Of a stretch of DNA of 33,070 nucleotides, positions 17,339 to 27,170 are shown piece after piece (the stretch's first letter is position 1; each line of letters starts with the position of its first letter). The stretch covers positions 1 through 33,070 of the forward strand of contig JAIBDT010000034.1 in assembly GCA_024686085.1 (NCBI GenBank), given 5' to 3'. Below the pieces are notes generated by a model. That model ran no database searches. It saw nothing but the letters and a program-made list of their open reading frames with translations, and had not been told where the DNA came from. The translations under genes and the position numbers were made by a program. Source of the stretch: Loktanella sp. Its GTDB lineage: Bacteria; Pseudomonadota; Alphaproteobacteria; Rhodobacterales; Rhodobacteraceae.

Positions 17339-17962
17339 ATGTCCGATACCCCTGATCGCCCGCAGCTCTACCTGATCACACCGACTGATCTGGATTTGCT
17401 GAGCTATCCCGATAAATTGGCGGCCTGTCTTGATGCGACAGAGATCGCTTGCGTCCGTCTTTCTATGGCCAGCCGCGACGAGGCCAGCATTGCAAAGGCT
17501 GCCGATGCGCTGCGCGAAGTGACCCACGCCCGCGATGTGGCTTTGGTGATTGATACGCATATTCAACTGGTCGAGCGTTTGGGCCTTGACGGTGTGCATT
17601 TGCAGGACGGGGCCCGTTCTATCAAGAAGGTCCGCAAGGATTTGGGCGATGATGCGATTATCGGCACATTCTGTGGCAACTCGACCCATGACGGGATGAC
17701 TGCGGGTGAGTTGGGTGCGGACTATGTCAGCTTTGGCCCTTGTGGTCAGACGCCATTGGGTGATGGCAGCACGGCACCCTTGGACTTGTTCGAATGGTGG
17801 TCACAAATGATCGAAGTCCCCGTCGTCGCCGAAGGTGCACTGGATGAGGATTTGGTGCGCGCATTGTCGCCTCACACCGACTTTTTTGGTCTGGGTGATG
17901 AACTGTGGAGGCATGACGATCCTGCCGCCGTGCTGAAGTCACTGATCGCGGTGATGAGCTAG
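17339..17962 (+). CDS. ThiE/TenI-family protein, divergent thiamine phosphate synthase homologue
   Basis: A 207-residue TIM-barrel protein related to thiamine phosphate synthase (RLGLDGVHLQDG, GADYVSFGP and VPVVAEGAL correspond to family motifs). Several positions important in canonical ThiE are changed: the usual INDR becomes VIDTH, and the pyrophosphate-binding GPxFPTxTK segment reads GPCGQTPLGDG. It may therefore have a different reaction or be a degenerate paralogue, so I do not give it the thiE symbol. There are no other thiamine genes nearby. The 3' end overlaps the convergent olsA gene by 24 bp. Confidence 0.75.
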   Translation: MSDTPDRPQLYLITPTDLDLLSYPDKLAACLDATEIACVRLSMASRDEASIAKAADALREVTHARDVALVIDTHIQLVERLGLDGVHLQDGARSIKKVRKDLGDDAIIGTFCGNSTHDGMTAGELGADYVSFGPCGQTPLGDGSTAPLDLFEWWSQMIEVPVVAEGALDEDLVRALSPHTDFFGLGDELWRHDDPAAVLKSLIAVMS

Positions 17963-18772
17963 GCCACTTCGCACAGTGTCCTCTAGCGATTTGGCCAAGA
18001 CTTTGCGGTCCGCATAGTTGGTCAATTTGACAGGCGTGTGATAAATTACGGTCACCTTTCCTTGGCGCGGCGCGGCAAGTGTCGACAAAAGATGCGGCCC
18101 GAAATCCATATCGCCCCACCACCCGTAAAATCGCGGATCTGCCCCTGCTGGGGCCGCGTATTTCAAAGTGACGGCCTGCAACTGCATCGCGTCTTTGAGG
18201 GCAGGATCAAAGAAAGCCGCAAAAAGAGTTGGCTTGAACGGCAGAACCAATTGCCCGTCGGTGCTGGTGCCTTCGGGGAAAAACAGCAACTTATGCCCTG
18301 CCATTAGCCGTTCTTTGAAAACCGCGATCTGCGAGGTCGCCTGTTTGCGGTCCCGCACAATGAAAACTGTGCCTGTGGCCCGCGCCAACCAGCCTATTCC
18401 GGGCCATTTTGCCACTTCGGATTTTGACACGAAATAGACCCGCTTGGACGCATTGAGCGCGAAAATATCCAACCATGACGAATGGTTCGCCACAACCGCG
18501 CCGGCCCCTGACATCGGACTGCCTTGGCGTTCAAATCCCATTCCAAGGATGCGAAACGCATTGCGGCACACAAACTGCGTGATGTGGGGTGTCCACGGCC
18601 GGCGCACGCCAAATAACGGACGTTCAATCAGGCGCAGGGCGAGCATGATCAACAGGCCACCAAAGACCAAGCCCCCCAACGGCACCCCGCGCAAGACAAC
18701 GCGCAAATATCCCGCCCTGTCGAGTTGTAAATGCGCGGGCTGGGCCGCGCTTTCGTCCCATGGGCTGTTCAT
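17939..18772 (-). CDS. olsA: Acyltransferase of the PlsC family, probably OlsA (ornithine lipid synthesis)
   Basis: A 277-residue membrane-bound acyltransferase. It has one hydrophobic N-terminal segment (about residues 28-50), the catalytic NHSSWLD motif (His97, Asp102) and the substrate motif FPEGTS (165-170). Alone it could be a 1-acylglycerol-3-phosphate acyltransferase. Its start overlaps the stop of an olsB-like gene as ATGA (18769-18772), and that order points to OlsA, which adds the second acyl chain to lyso-ornithine lipid in the inner membrane. The 3' end overlaps the ThiE-like gene on the opposite strand. Confidence 0.88.
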   Translation of the reverse strand: MNSPWDESAAQPAHLQLDRAGYLRVVLRGVPLGGLVFGGLLIMLALRLIERPLFGVRRPWTPHITQFVCRNAFRILGMGFERQGSPMSGAGAVVANHSSWLDIFALNASKRVYFVSKSEVAKWPGIGWLARATGTVFIVRDRKQATSQIAVFKERLMAGHKLLFFPEGTSTDGQLVLPFKPTLFAAFFDPALKDAMQLQAVTLKYAAPAGADPRFYGWWGDMDFGPHLLSTLAAPRQGKVTVIYHTPVKLTNYADRKVLAKSLEDTVRSGLAHHRDQ

Positions 18773-19533
18773 TGCACCGCTTTCTTCGTCAGGCTCGCTT
18801 TAGCGCGCTCGGACATGGCTTTGCTGTCCAGTATCATACAAACGTCAATTGTGTTGAACGCTTGATCGACATAAGCACCCTGCCCTACGGTGCCGCCCAT
18901 ACGCAAATACGCCTTGATCAACGTGGGTACTGCGAGGATTGCGGCTTTGCGATCAATGGCGTTTTTTGGCAGCAAATTCATCGAGATCGCACCGCGCCCC
19001 TGCGCCTTGGCAGTTAGGTTGTGCGGCGCGCTATGATGGTGGTGCAGATACGACAGCGGTTGTTCCAATCCGGTCGCATTCGTCCCCGCAAAAGACGCGA
19101 CCCCAAAAAGCGTATCAATGTCATTGGCTTGCACATAATCCGCAATCCCTGACCACAGGTGAAGCATGGCGGGGCCACCGCGATATGTTGGGTGCAGGCA
19201 GGACCGACCGAGTTCTAACAGTTTATGACCGCTGGCCTTTAACGGTGACATGTCAAACTCGGCCTCGGAATAAAAACTGCCGGCAACTTGCGCCATTGCT
19301 TGCGTCATCAAGCGGTAAACCCCGACCAACTGTCCCGTCTCGGCATCCTCGAGCAAGATATGATCCGCAAATGCATCAAAATGATCCGCCTCGCGTTTTG
19401 CATGATGATCAACCCCGTCTCCGGTACTGCCCAATTCAGCAACAAACACATCATAGCGTAATTGTTGCGCACGGGCGACGTCATCAGGCGAGGTCGCCAG
19501 TCTTACCGCAAACTTTGGATCATTTCTGAGCAT
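18769..19533 (-). CDS. olsB: L-ornithine N(alpha)-acyltransferase, OlsB family
   Basis: A 254-residue GNAT-fold enzyme that transfers a 3-hydroxyacyl chain from acyl carrier protein to ornithine, the first step of ornithine lipid synthesis. The family pattern is seen in AQQLRYDVFVAELG, ELGRSCLHPTYRGGP and the C-terminal AYLRMGGTVGQGAYVDQAFNTIDV. The start is placed at ATG 19533 with GAAGG upstream; a GTG at 19608 would add 25 residues. It is the first gene of an olsB-olsA pair. Ornithine lipids are often induced by phosphate starvation, but I found no convincing Pho box here. Confidence 0.9.
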   Translation of the reverse strand: MLRNDPKFAVRLATSPDDVARAQQLRYDVFVAELGSTGDGVDHHAKREADHFDAFADHILLEDAETGQLVGVYRLMTQAMAQVAGSFYSEAEFDMSPLKASGHKLLELGRSCLHPTYRGGPAMLHLWSGIADYVQANDIDTLFGVASFAGTNATGLEQPLSYLHHHHSAPHNLTAKAQGRGAISMNLLPKNAIDRKAAILAVPTLIKAYLRMGGTVGQGAYVDQAFNTIDVCMILDSKAMSERAKASLTKKAVQ

Positions 19534-19660
19534 TTCATGCGCCTTCGGCCGTGAAAATCTTTGTTCGTTTAATTTCTTGGTAACGAATTGGCAACGCTTT
19601 GGGTTCACAAGGCTTCAAACATGATTGACAGAACAGTCAACCTTGCTACCTTTGGTTGAG

Positions 19661-19846
19661 TCAGTCTTGATCTAACACAAGGACCAGCATGATTTGTGAC
19701 CCATCAATGACGACTTTGCCCGCTTCGCGAAAATTGACCGTGATTTTGCCGGCGATATTCGACTGCACTTGCCCCAAGCCCCAATCTGGTTGGGTCGGAT
19801 GGCTGACGATCATCCCAGGTTCCAAAATTGCATTCAGATTGTTCAT
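19661..19846 (-). CDS. Small DUF3553 protein
   Basis: A 61-residue protein starting MNNLNAILEPGMIVSHP at ATG 19846, preceded by AAAGGGA. It has the DUF3553 pattern PGMxVxHPxxPxWGxGxVQS with a C-terminal beta-strand region, resembling small beta-barrel domains of CarD or UvrD type. The role is unknown. Only 30 bp separate its start from the divergent chpT start, so the two promoters must lie within each other's transcribed or coding region. The frame extending to 20023 is the shadow of chpT. Confidence 0.75.
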   Translation of the reverse strand: MNNLNAILEPGMIVSHPTQPDWGLGQVQSNIAGKITVNFREAGKVVIDGSQIMLVLVLDQD

Positions 19847-19876
19847 GTCAGTCCCTTTCAAAACAGGAGGCGTGTG

Positions 19877-20481
19877 ATGAGCACAGACCTTGCAACACTC
19901 ATCGGATCTCGGATCTGTCACGACCTTATCAGCCCAATCGGCGCAATCGGCAATGGGGTTGAATTGCTGGCGATGACTGGTAGCGCTGGTGATGTCAGCC
20001 CTGAACTGGATCTCATCTCGCAAAGCGTCGAAAATGCAAATGCCCGCATCCGTTATTTTCGTATTTCGTTTGGGGCGACGTCATCCAGTCAAATCATGGG
20101 CCGCCAAGAAGTTTTATCAGTGCTCAGCGCCTCAGCGCCTCAGCGAAAGGAGGGCGTTTCAACTACTTTTGGCAAATCCAAGCCGATCAACCGCGCCCGG
20201 AAATCCAGATCGCGTTTCTTGTGATGCAGTGCTTTGAGACGGCGCTGCCCCTTGGCGGTGACATTCACATTCAGAAGAACGGCGATACATGGGAGTTGAA
20301 AGGAAACGGCCCCCGTATCGTCATGGAAAAAGAGCTATGGGACAGCTTGCATACTCCACACAGCAACTTCACGCATTCACCTGCGCAAGTTCAGTTTGCG
20401 TTGCTGCCTAGCGTTTTGGCTCGTGCCGACAGAGCCTTGTCGCTCACATTGCAGGATGAAACGATCTGCGCCAGCTTTTGA
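19877..20481 (+). pseudogene. chpT: ChpT-type histidine phosphotransferase, frameshifted by an 8-bp tandem duplication
   Basis: ChpT passes phosphate from the hybrid kinase CckA to CtrA and CpdR. The gene starts at ATG 19877 with a perfect AGGAGG six bases upstream. The phosphoacceptor region is clear (RICHDLISPIGAIGNGVELL, His15). The frame continues to 20224 with nonsense after about residue 85, while the true C-terminal half (GGRFNYFWQIQADQPRPEI, then MQCFETALPLGGDI) is in another frame. Removing one 8-bp unit from the repeat at 20123-20145 restores a normal protein of about 198 residues. As written the C-terminal half, which shapes the receiver-docking surface, is lost. In Rhodobacterales this relay is usually dispensable and controls motility and gene transfer agents, so loss is tolerable. 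The stop is 1 bp from the convergent proA stop. Confidence 0.88.
20123..20145 (+). repeat. 8-bp tandem duplication inside chpT
   Basis: CTCAGCGC occurs twice in tandem (20123-20130, 20131-20138), followed by CTCAGCG (20139-20145). Deleting one unit restores the chpT frame as VLSASAKGGRFNYFW. The ancestral gene probably had CTCAGCGCCTCAGCG, itself a near-perfect direct repeat prone to slippage. Confidence 0.9.
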
Positions 20482-20482
20482 C

Positions 20483-21736
20483 CTAGCTTCGAACGGTTCC
20501 ATCACCCGTCACAAGATATTTGAAGCTGGTTAATTGCACAGCACCAACAGGGCCACGTGCATGTAATTTACCTGTTGCGATTCCGATCTCTGCCCCCATC
20601 CCGAATTCTCCGCCATCGGCAAATTGCGTGGAGGCATTGCGCATCAGGATCGCACTATCGAGTTGGTGAAAGAACTTGTCGGCGACCGCATCGTTCTCCG
20701 TCAGGATTGCATCCGTGTGGTTGCTGCCGAATTGACGGATATGCGCGATGGCGTCATCGACACCGTCCACAATTTTGGCCGCGATAATCATGTCAAGAAA
20801 CTCGTGCCCGAAATCATCGGCTTTTGCGGCGATAGTGCCATCTGTTTTCGTCACGGTCTCATCGCCGCGCACCTCGACCCCTGCCTCCAGAAGGTCGCGG
20901 ACCAGAACATCACCATGTTGGTCGTAGAATGCCTTATCGACCAGTAAAGTTTCGGCTGAACCACAAATCCCTGTGCGGCGGGTTTTGGCGTTTAACAGCA
21001 CGCGGCGCGCCTTTTCCAGATCAGCGTCGCCATCGACATAGACGTGACAAATGCCCTCGAGATGCGCGAAAACAGGCACACGCGCCTCTTTTTGCACCAG
21101 CCCGACAAGGCCTTTGCCGCCGCGCGGAATGATCACGTCGATGTGGTCGACTGCTTGTAGCATCGCACTCACGGCGGCACGGTCACGTGTTGGCACCAGC
21201 TGAATAGCGGCTTCAGGCAGGCCTTGGGACCGCAACCCTTCGGTCAGGCAAGCATGGATCGCCGTGGACGAATGAAAGCTTTCCGAGCCGCCACGCAGGA
21301 TCACCGAATTTCCTGATTTCAAGCACAACGCGCCTGCGTCGGCGGTCACATTGGGACGACTTTCGTAGATCACCCCGATCACGCCAATTGGCGTGCGCAC
21401 ACGCTGGATGTGCAGCCCTGTTGGTTGCGTCCAGCTTTCGGTAACTTCTCCAATCGGGTCCTTTTGCGCAGCCACGGCCCGCAGGCCATCAACCATACCC
21501 TGAATGCGATCCTCGTTCAGCATCAAGCGGTCCATCATCGCGGGCGACAGGCCCTTTTCGGCGCCGAAATCCATATCTTTGGCGTTTGCCGCAAGAATGT
21601 CCGCGCGGCGCGCCCAAACGGTGTCGGCTGCGTGATTGAGGGCTGCGGATTTTGCCTGTGCAGGTGCAACAGCCAAGTCACGCGCCGCCAGACGCGCCTG
21701 TTGACCGATTTTTTGCATAACCTTTGCAATATCCAT
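20483..21736 (-). CDS. proA: Glutamate-5-semialdehyde dehydrogenase (gamma-glutamyl phosphate reductase)
   Basis: A 417-residue cytoplasmic enzyme for the second step of proline synthesis: NADPH-dependent reduction of gamma-glutamyl phosphate. The catalytic cysteine is Cys258 in [10 protein letters not shown]. Other family segments are [15 protein letters not shown] and GKGLVGLV. The length is normal. It follows proB closely on the minus strand as the last gene of the rplU-proA cluster. Confidence 0.97.
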   Translation of the reverse strand: MDIAKVMQKIGQQARLAARDLAVAPAQAKSAALNHAADTVWARRADILAANAKDMDFGAEKGLSPAMMDRLMLNEDRIQGMVDGLRAVAAQKDPIGEVTESWTQPTGLHIQRVRTPIGVIGVIYESRPNVTADAGALCLKSGNSVILRGGSESFHSSTAIHACLTEGLRSQGLPEAAIQLVPTRDRAAVSAMLQAVDHIDVIIPRGGKGLVGLVQKEARVPVFAHLEGICHVYVDGDADLEKARRVLLNAKTRRTGICGSAETLLVDKAFYDQHGDVLVRDLLEAGVEVRGDETVTKTDGTIAAKADDFGHEFLDMIIAAKIVDGVDDAIAHIRQFGSNHTDAILTENDAVADKFFHQLDSAILMRNASTQFADGGEFGMGAEIGIATGKLHARGPVGAVQLTSFKYLVTGDGTVRS

Positions 21737-21746
21737 AGCTGTTCTC

Positions 21747-23911
<2,165 letters not shown>

Positions 23912-23929
23912 TTAAGCGCAGGGGGTAGT

Positions 23930-24430
23930 CTATTGTGCGGCTTTACTCAAGCCATCCCATTTGGTGCGGGACATGCGCATAAAATGGCATGCAACGGGGA
24001 AACCGCGCGCCTTTGCGTGCACGAATTGCGTTTGCCAGTGCCAAAACCCCAACTTTTCCAAAATCCGCTTGGAGGCTGGATTATCGTGCCATGCGCTGGC
24101 GTGAAATTCAGGGAAATCATAAGCGGTTTGAGCGTGGTTGAGCGCGTCTGTCGCGGCTTGGCTCATAATCCCGCGTCCCGCAAAAGTCGGGTGCAGCATA
24201 TAGCCCAGCTCGCCGCCAGTGACGGCAACTGAACCACCAAGCGTGCCGTCCACGCAAATCCCCCAGACGAATCCGTTGCCGCCGTAAGGTTTGCACCGAC
24301 TTTTGGTAAAGTCAGGGTTCGCAGGCCAAGGCCAACCGCCCAATTGCCGCACAACGGACCAATCGCAGGCAATGCGATGCAGCGCGTCAAAATCATGCGG
24401 CCCAAGGGCGCGGTAAGTCAGGTTAGCCAT
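23930..24430 (-). CDS. GNAT-family N-acetyltransferase (third of three)
   Basis: A protein of about 166 residues with the GNAT fold of the RimJ/RimL-like type (ELGYMLHPTFAGRGIMSQA for the acetyl-CoA loop, NPASKRILEKLGF near the end). The start is taken at ATG 24430 (MANLTYRALGP), which overlaps the previous gene by 8 bp; ATG 24451 is possible. The substrate is unknown. It lies just upstream of obgE. Confidence 0.85.
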   Translation of the reverse strand: MANLTYRALGPHDFDALHRIACDWSVVRQLGGWPWPANPDFTKSRCKPYGGNGFVWGICVDGTLGGSVAVTGGELGYMLHPTFAGRGIMSQAATDALNHAQTAYDFPEFHASAWHDNPASKRILEKLGFWHWQTQFVHAKARGFPVACHFMRMSRTKWDGLSKAAQ

Positions 24431-24929
24431 GACATGCCGCCCAAATCTCATGGGTCAACTCCATCCGCTGCACCGTCACGTTTTCTTGGGTCGCAGTCTG
24501 CAATTGTTTTTCGAACCCATTGTCCACAAAACCCTGCTTTTGCAGTACCTTACGGGACGCTTCATTACCAAGAAAATGCCCCGACATCAGCGCCTCTTGC
24601 GACTGGCCAAAATGCCACGCGACAACGGCCTCTGCCGCCTCTGACATGATCCGCTGGCCGTGGTAGTCCGCATCAAGCCAATAGCCCAAATCAGGTGCGA
24701 AACCGATTGTGCCGATAAAACCCTCACCCGCATCAATCGCCCAATTGGTCATCGTCGGAATCACCTCATTGATGAAATACACCGCATCGTCCAAGGCATA
24801 GGGAAACGGCGGCGCAGTCAGCCACTGCACCACGTCCCAATTGTTGATCCCACGCTGCATAGCGGCTGCATCATCAAGCGTAACGGGCCGCAGCGTCAGC
24901 CGCCGTGTCGTTAAGACAGGCGGTATCAT
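24423..24929 (-). CDS. GNAT-family N-acetyltransferase (second of three)
   Basis: A 168-residue RimJ/RimL-like acetyltransferase (TTRRLTLRPVTLDDAAAM, DLGYWLDADYHGQRIMSEA, GNEASRKVLQKQGF). The start at ATG 24929 overlaps the preceding TGA as ATGA and has a GGGG tract upstream; ATG 24956 would add nine residues. The likely acceptor is a protein N-terminus or an amino group on a small molecule, but nothing in the sequence identifies it. Confidence 0.85.
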   Translation of the reverse strand: MIPPVLTTRRLTLRPVTLDDAAAMQRGINNWDVVQWLTAPPFPYALDDAVYFINEVIPTMTNWAIDAGEGFIGTIGFAPDLGYWLDADYHGQRIMSEAAEAVVAWHFGQSQEALMSGHFLGNEASRKVLQKQGFVDNGFEKQLQTATQENVTVQRMELTHEIWAACHG

Positions 24930-25468
24930 AGCCCCGTGGATCTTGTGTAAGTCCATGTTGGCACAGTTGTATTGCGTGCCACACTGAATGCTTCGGCGTC
25001 GCCCAAATAATCAAAGCCGCAGTTGGTCAAGACACGCGCAGACCGCGGGTTGTCTTGAAAGCTTTCGGCGAAAAAGCGGATCGCTTTGGTAGGGTTGGCC
25101 GCGATCACGGTGCGCACCGCCTCTGTCGCAAAGCCCAAGTTCCAGAAAGCCGGTGCAATCCAAAAGAACACCTCTGTTTGATCACGGTCCATCCGGTTGA
25201 GACTGATCACACCGATCGCTTCCGCGTGCCCGTTCGCAGACCCGTCGATCACATAGGTATCTTCACCCCGATCAGGTGATAAAGCGCGATCAATCATCGC
25301 CTCAACGGCGCCGGGTGGCAAAGGGTGCGGAATTGCGCGGCTATCGCGGGCCACACGTTCGTCAGAGGCGTACATTGCAATCAAGCCTGCGTCAGACTTG
25401 TGTGGTGGACGCATCACAAACCGCGGACATTCCAGCGTTGGTTGATCCGTAATCACTTGTTGCATCAA
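24926..25468 (-). CDS. GNAT-family N-acetyltransferase (first of three)
   Basis: A 180-residue acetyltransferase related to the two downstream genes (ECPRFVMRPPHKSDAGLIAMY, EVFFWIAPAFWNLGFATEA, DNPRSARVLTNCGF). The first two codons are both Met, so the start could be one codon later. A terminator separates it from rpmA, so it may need its own promoter or readthrough. The substrate is unknown. Confidence 0.85.
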   Translation of the reverse strand: MMQQVITDQPTLECPRFVMRPPHKSDAGLIAMYASDERVARDSRAIPHPLPPGAVEAMIDRALSPDRGEDTYVIDGSANGHAEAIGVISLNRMDRDQTEVFFWIAPAFWNLGFATEAVRTVIAANPTKAIRFFAESFQDNPRSARVLTNCGFDYLGDAEAFSVARNTTVPTWTYTRSTGL

Positions 25469-25523
25469 TTTTTTGCCTCCTCAAAACACGGGCTGCCATA
25501 CCTCCCAATATGGGGAGCCCTCA

Positions 25524-25560
25524 AAACAATAAAAGGGACCGGCTGATGCCGATCCCTTTA
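25524..25560 (-). terminator. Intrinsic terminator of rplU-rpmA
   Basis: On the minus strand a 12-bp stem (arms plus 25548-25559 and 25532-25543, one G-U pair, loop ATCA) runs into TTTTATTGTTTTG. It begins 25 bp after the rpmA stop. Confidence 0.88.
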
Positions 25561-25584
25561 AAATACAAGTCTTAAAGTTTCGAC

Positions 25585-25854
25585 TTATTCAGCAGCCTCC
25601 GCCACTGGAAGAACCGAAATAAACGTGCGGCCTTTCAGGCCTTTGTGGAATTGAACGTTGCCTTCAACAGTTGCAAAGATTGTGTGATCCTTGCCCATGC
25701 CAACGCCCATACCTGGCCACATCTTTGTGCCGCGCTGGCGCATGATGATGTTGCCTGGGATGACAACTTCGCCACCGTATTTTTTAACGCCGAGTCTGCG
25801 ACCAGCTGAGTCGCGACCGTTACGGGATGAACCGCCTGCTTTTTTATGTGCCAT
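25585..25854 (-). CDS. rpmA: 50S ribosomal protein L27
   Basis: An 89-residue large-subunit protein. The start [20 protein letters not shown] is the canonical alphaproteobacterial N-terminus that reaches the peptidyl transferase centre, with no cleavable firmicute-type extension. GGAGAG precedes the ATG. It follows rplU by about 22 bp. Confidence 0.98.
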   Translation of the reverse strand: MAHKKAGGSSRNGRDSAGRRLGVKKYGGEVVIPGNIIMRQRGTKMWPGMGVGMGKDHTIFATVEGNVQFHKGLKGRTFISVLPVAEAAE

Positions 25855-25876
25855 GGTGTCTCTCCTTAACCTGTGC

Positions 25877-26515
25877 TTACTTCGCCAGCTCTGCAGCTTG
25901 CGCGATTGCTTTTTCGCCGATTTTCACTTCGAAAGTCTCGAGATCAATAGCAGCAACCTGTGCGAATGTAGTGATGCCCGCGTCGTTGAGCTTCTGCGCG
26001 GCTGCTGGACCAACACCAGTCAGCTTTGTCAGATCGTCACCCTCTGCGGCGGCAGCAGCTTTTGGAGCAGCTTTCGCTTTTGCGGCTTTTGGTGTGGAAG
26101 CCCGTTCAACAGCGGCTGCCGCTTTCTTAGATGTTGGCGCGCCTTTGTAAGGTGCCTCGATCTTGAAGCCAGCGCCGTTAACAGCAGCTTTAACACCAGA
26201 CTTATCAGCGCCTGTTTCAAGGATGTCGCCGATACGAACCAAAGTCAGTTGCTGACGGTGGCCCTTTTTACGAGCAGAAGAATGCTTACGACGACGCTTA
26301 ACGAAGTTAATTGTCTTCTCGCCTTTGATCTGGTCGATCACTTCAGCTTGAACACCAGCGTCAGCCACGAAAGGCGCGCCAACAGTGTTACCAACCATCA
26401 GAATTTCGTTGAATTGAATCTTGTCGCCTGCAAGGGCGTCCAGCTTTTCAATGCGCAATACGTCGCCTGAGGCAACTTTGTACTGCTTGCCGCCGGTTTT
26501 CAGAACCGCAAACAT
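25877..26515 (-). CDS. rplU: 50S ribosomal protein L21 with C-terminal helix-hairpin-helix extension
   Basis: The first 100 residues are a standard L21 ([20 protein letters not shown], then [19 protein letters not shown]). An alanine/lysine-rich linker follows, and then a C-terminal helix-hairpin-helix module ([20 protein letters not shown]), making 212 residues instead of about 103. Such tails occur in some alphaproteobacterial L21 proteins; their role is not known to me. The start is ATG 26515 with AAGGA upstream; an ATG at 26530 is less likely. Confidence 0.95.
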   Translation of the reverse strand: MFAVLKTGGKQYKVASGDVLRIEKLDALAGDKIQFNEILMVGNTVGAPFVADAGVQAEVIDQIKGEKTINFVKRRRKHSSARKKGHRQQLTLVRIGDILETGADKSGVKAAVNGAGFKIEAPYKGAPTSKKAAAAVERASTPKAAKAKAAPKAAAAAEGDDLTKLTGVGPAAAQKLNDAGITTFAQVAAIDLETFEVKIGEKAIAQAAELAK

Positions 26516-26550
26516 ATGTCTTTCCTTCATTGTCCCGCGTCACTGAGGCC

Positions 26551-26600
26551 CCTGTAAAAACAGGCGTTTGGTGCCTTTGGACTGCGCGCCCATTTGGGCG
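26551..26600 (-). promoter_or_regulatory. Two-hairpin leader of rplU mRNA
   Basis: The leader between promoter and rplU contains the perfect dyads CGCCCA-AA-TGGGCG (plus 26587-26600) and CCTGT-TTTT-ACAGG (plus 26551-26564). These could form an autoregulatory ribosomal-protein leader, which is inference. Confidence 0.4.
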
Positions 26601-26643
26601 TAATTTCGCGTAACCCCGAACAAATACCTTGCTCGGATGGCGG

Positions 26644-26672
26644 CTTATCTGACCAATATGGCGGCAAGTCAA
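26644..26672 (-). promoter_or_regulatory. Sigma-70-type promoter of rplU-rpmA
   Basis: On the minus strand TTGACT (plus 26667-26672) is followed after 17 bases by GATAAG (plus 26644-26649). It sits in the spacer divergent from the small lipoprotein gene and gives a leader of about 120 bases. Confidence 0.65.
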
Positions 26673-26692
26673 GCCCTAGTGAGGTTATAACG

Positions 26693-27040
26693 ATGCGAAA
26701 TACCCTGTTTTTCTTGGCGCTTCTGGCGGGTTGCTCTGGCGATGCAAATCACATGGGCAATCCGTTGCTGTTACCCCTATCAGGTCTCACGACCGCCGCA
26801 AGCAACGCTATTTATAGTCAACGTCGTGGTGCGGTCGAAGTTTTCGTCAAAACCAACCACCCTGCGCTGATTGATCAAATCAACGCTGGAACCGGACCAA
26901 TTCTGGAACAAGCGATGGATACGGCCCAAATTCCAACACAAGACCGCCCTGCCCGCATCATTCAGCTGCAATCTGACCTTGGTTTATACGCCGCCACTCC
27001 CGGCGCGTTGGTCACGGCATTGATGGTATATGGTGGATAA
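26693..27040 (+). CDS. Small lipoprotein of unknown function
   Basis: A 115-residue protein with a lipoprotein signal: MRNTLFFLALLAGC, lipobox LLAGC, Cys14. The mature part is a short, mostly alpha-helical domain (AIYSQRRGAVEVFVKTNHPA) that I do not recognise. The start at ATG 26693 has GAGG eight bases upstream. The longer frame starting at 26594 runs through the rplU promoter and is not used. It is divergent from rplU and followed by the Hint-domain gene after 130 bp. Confidence 0.75.
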   Translation: MRNTLFFLALLAGCSGDANHMGNPLLLPLSGLTTAASNAIYSQRRGAVEVFVKTNHPALIDQINAGTGPILEQAMDTAQIPTQDRPARIIQLQSDLGLYAATPGALVTALMVYGG

Positions 27041-27170
27041 TCTTGGGCGCAATCGAACGATTGTTCATGAAATGGCCTAAATTGACCGGTGTTTTGCCGT
27101 AGTTTTGACCAGAGCCTCTGGCATTTCGAACTTGAGACAAAGTTCAGATGCCGTTCGAGGACCATTTTTT

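Noticed and set aside
19609..19660. Pho box before olsB
   Set aside because: TTGACAGAACAGTCAA contains CTGT elements on the minus strand, but not as two 7-bp units with the 11-bp spacing needed.
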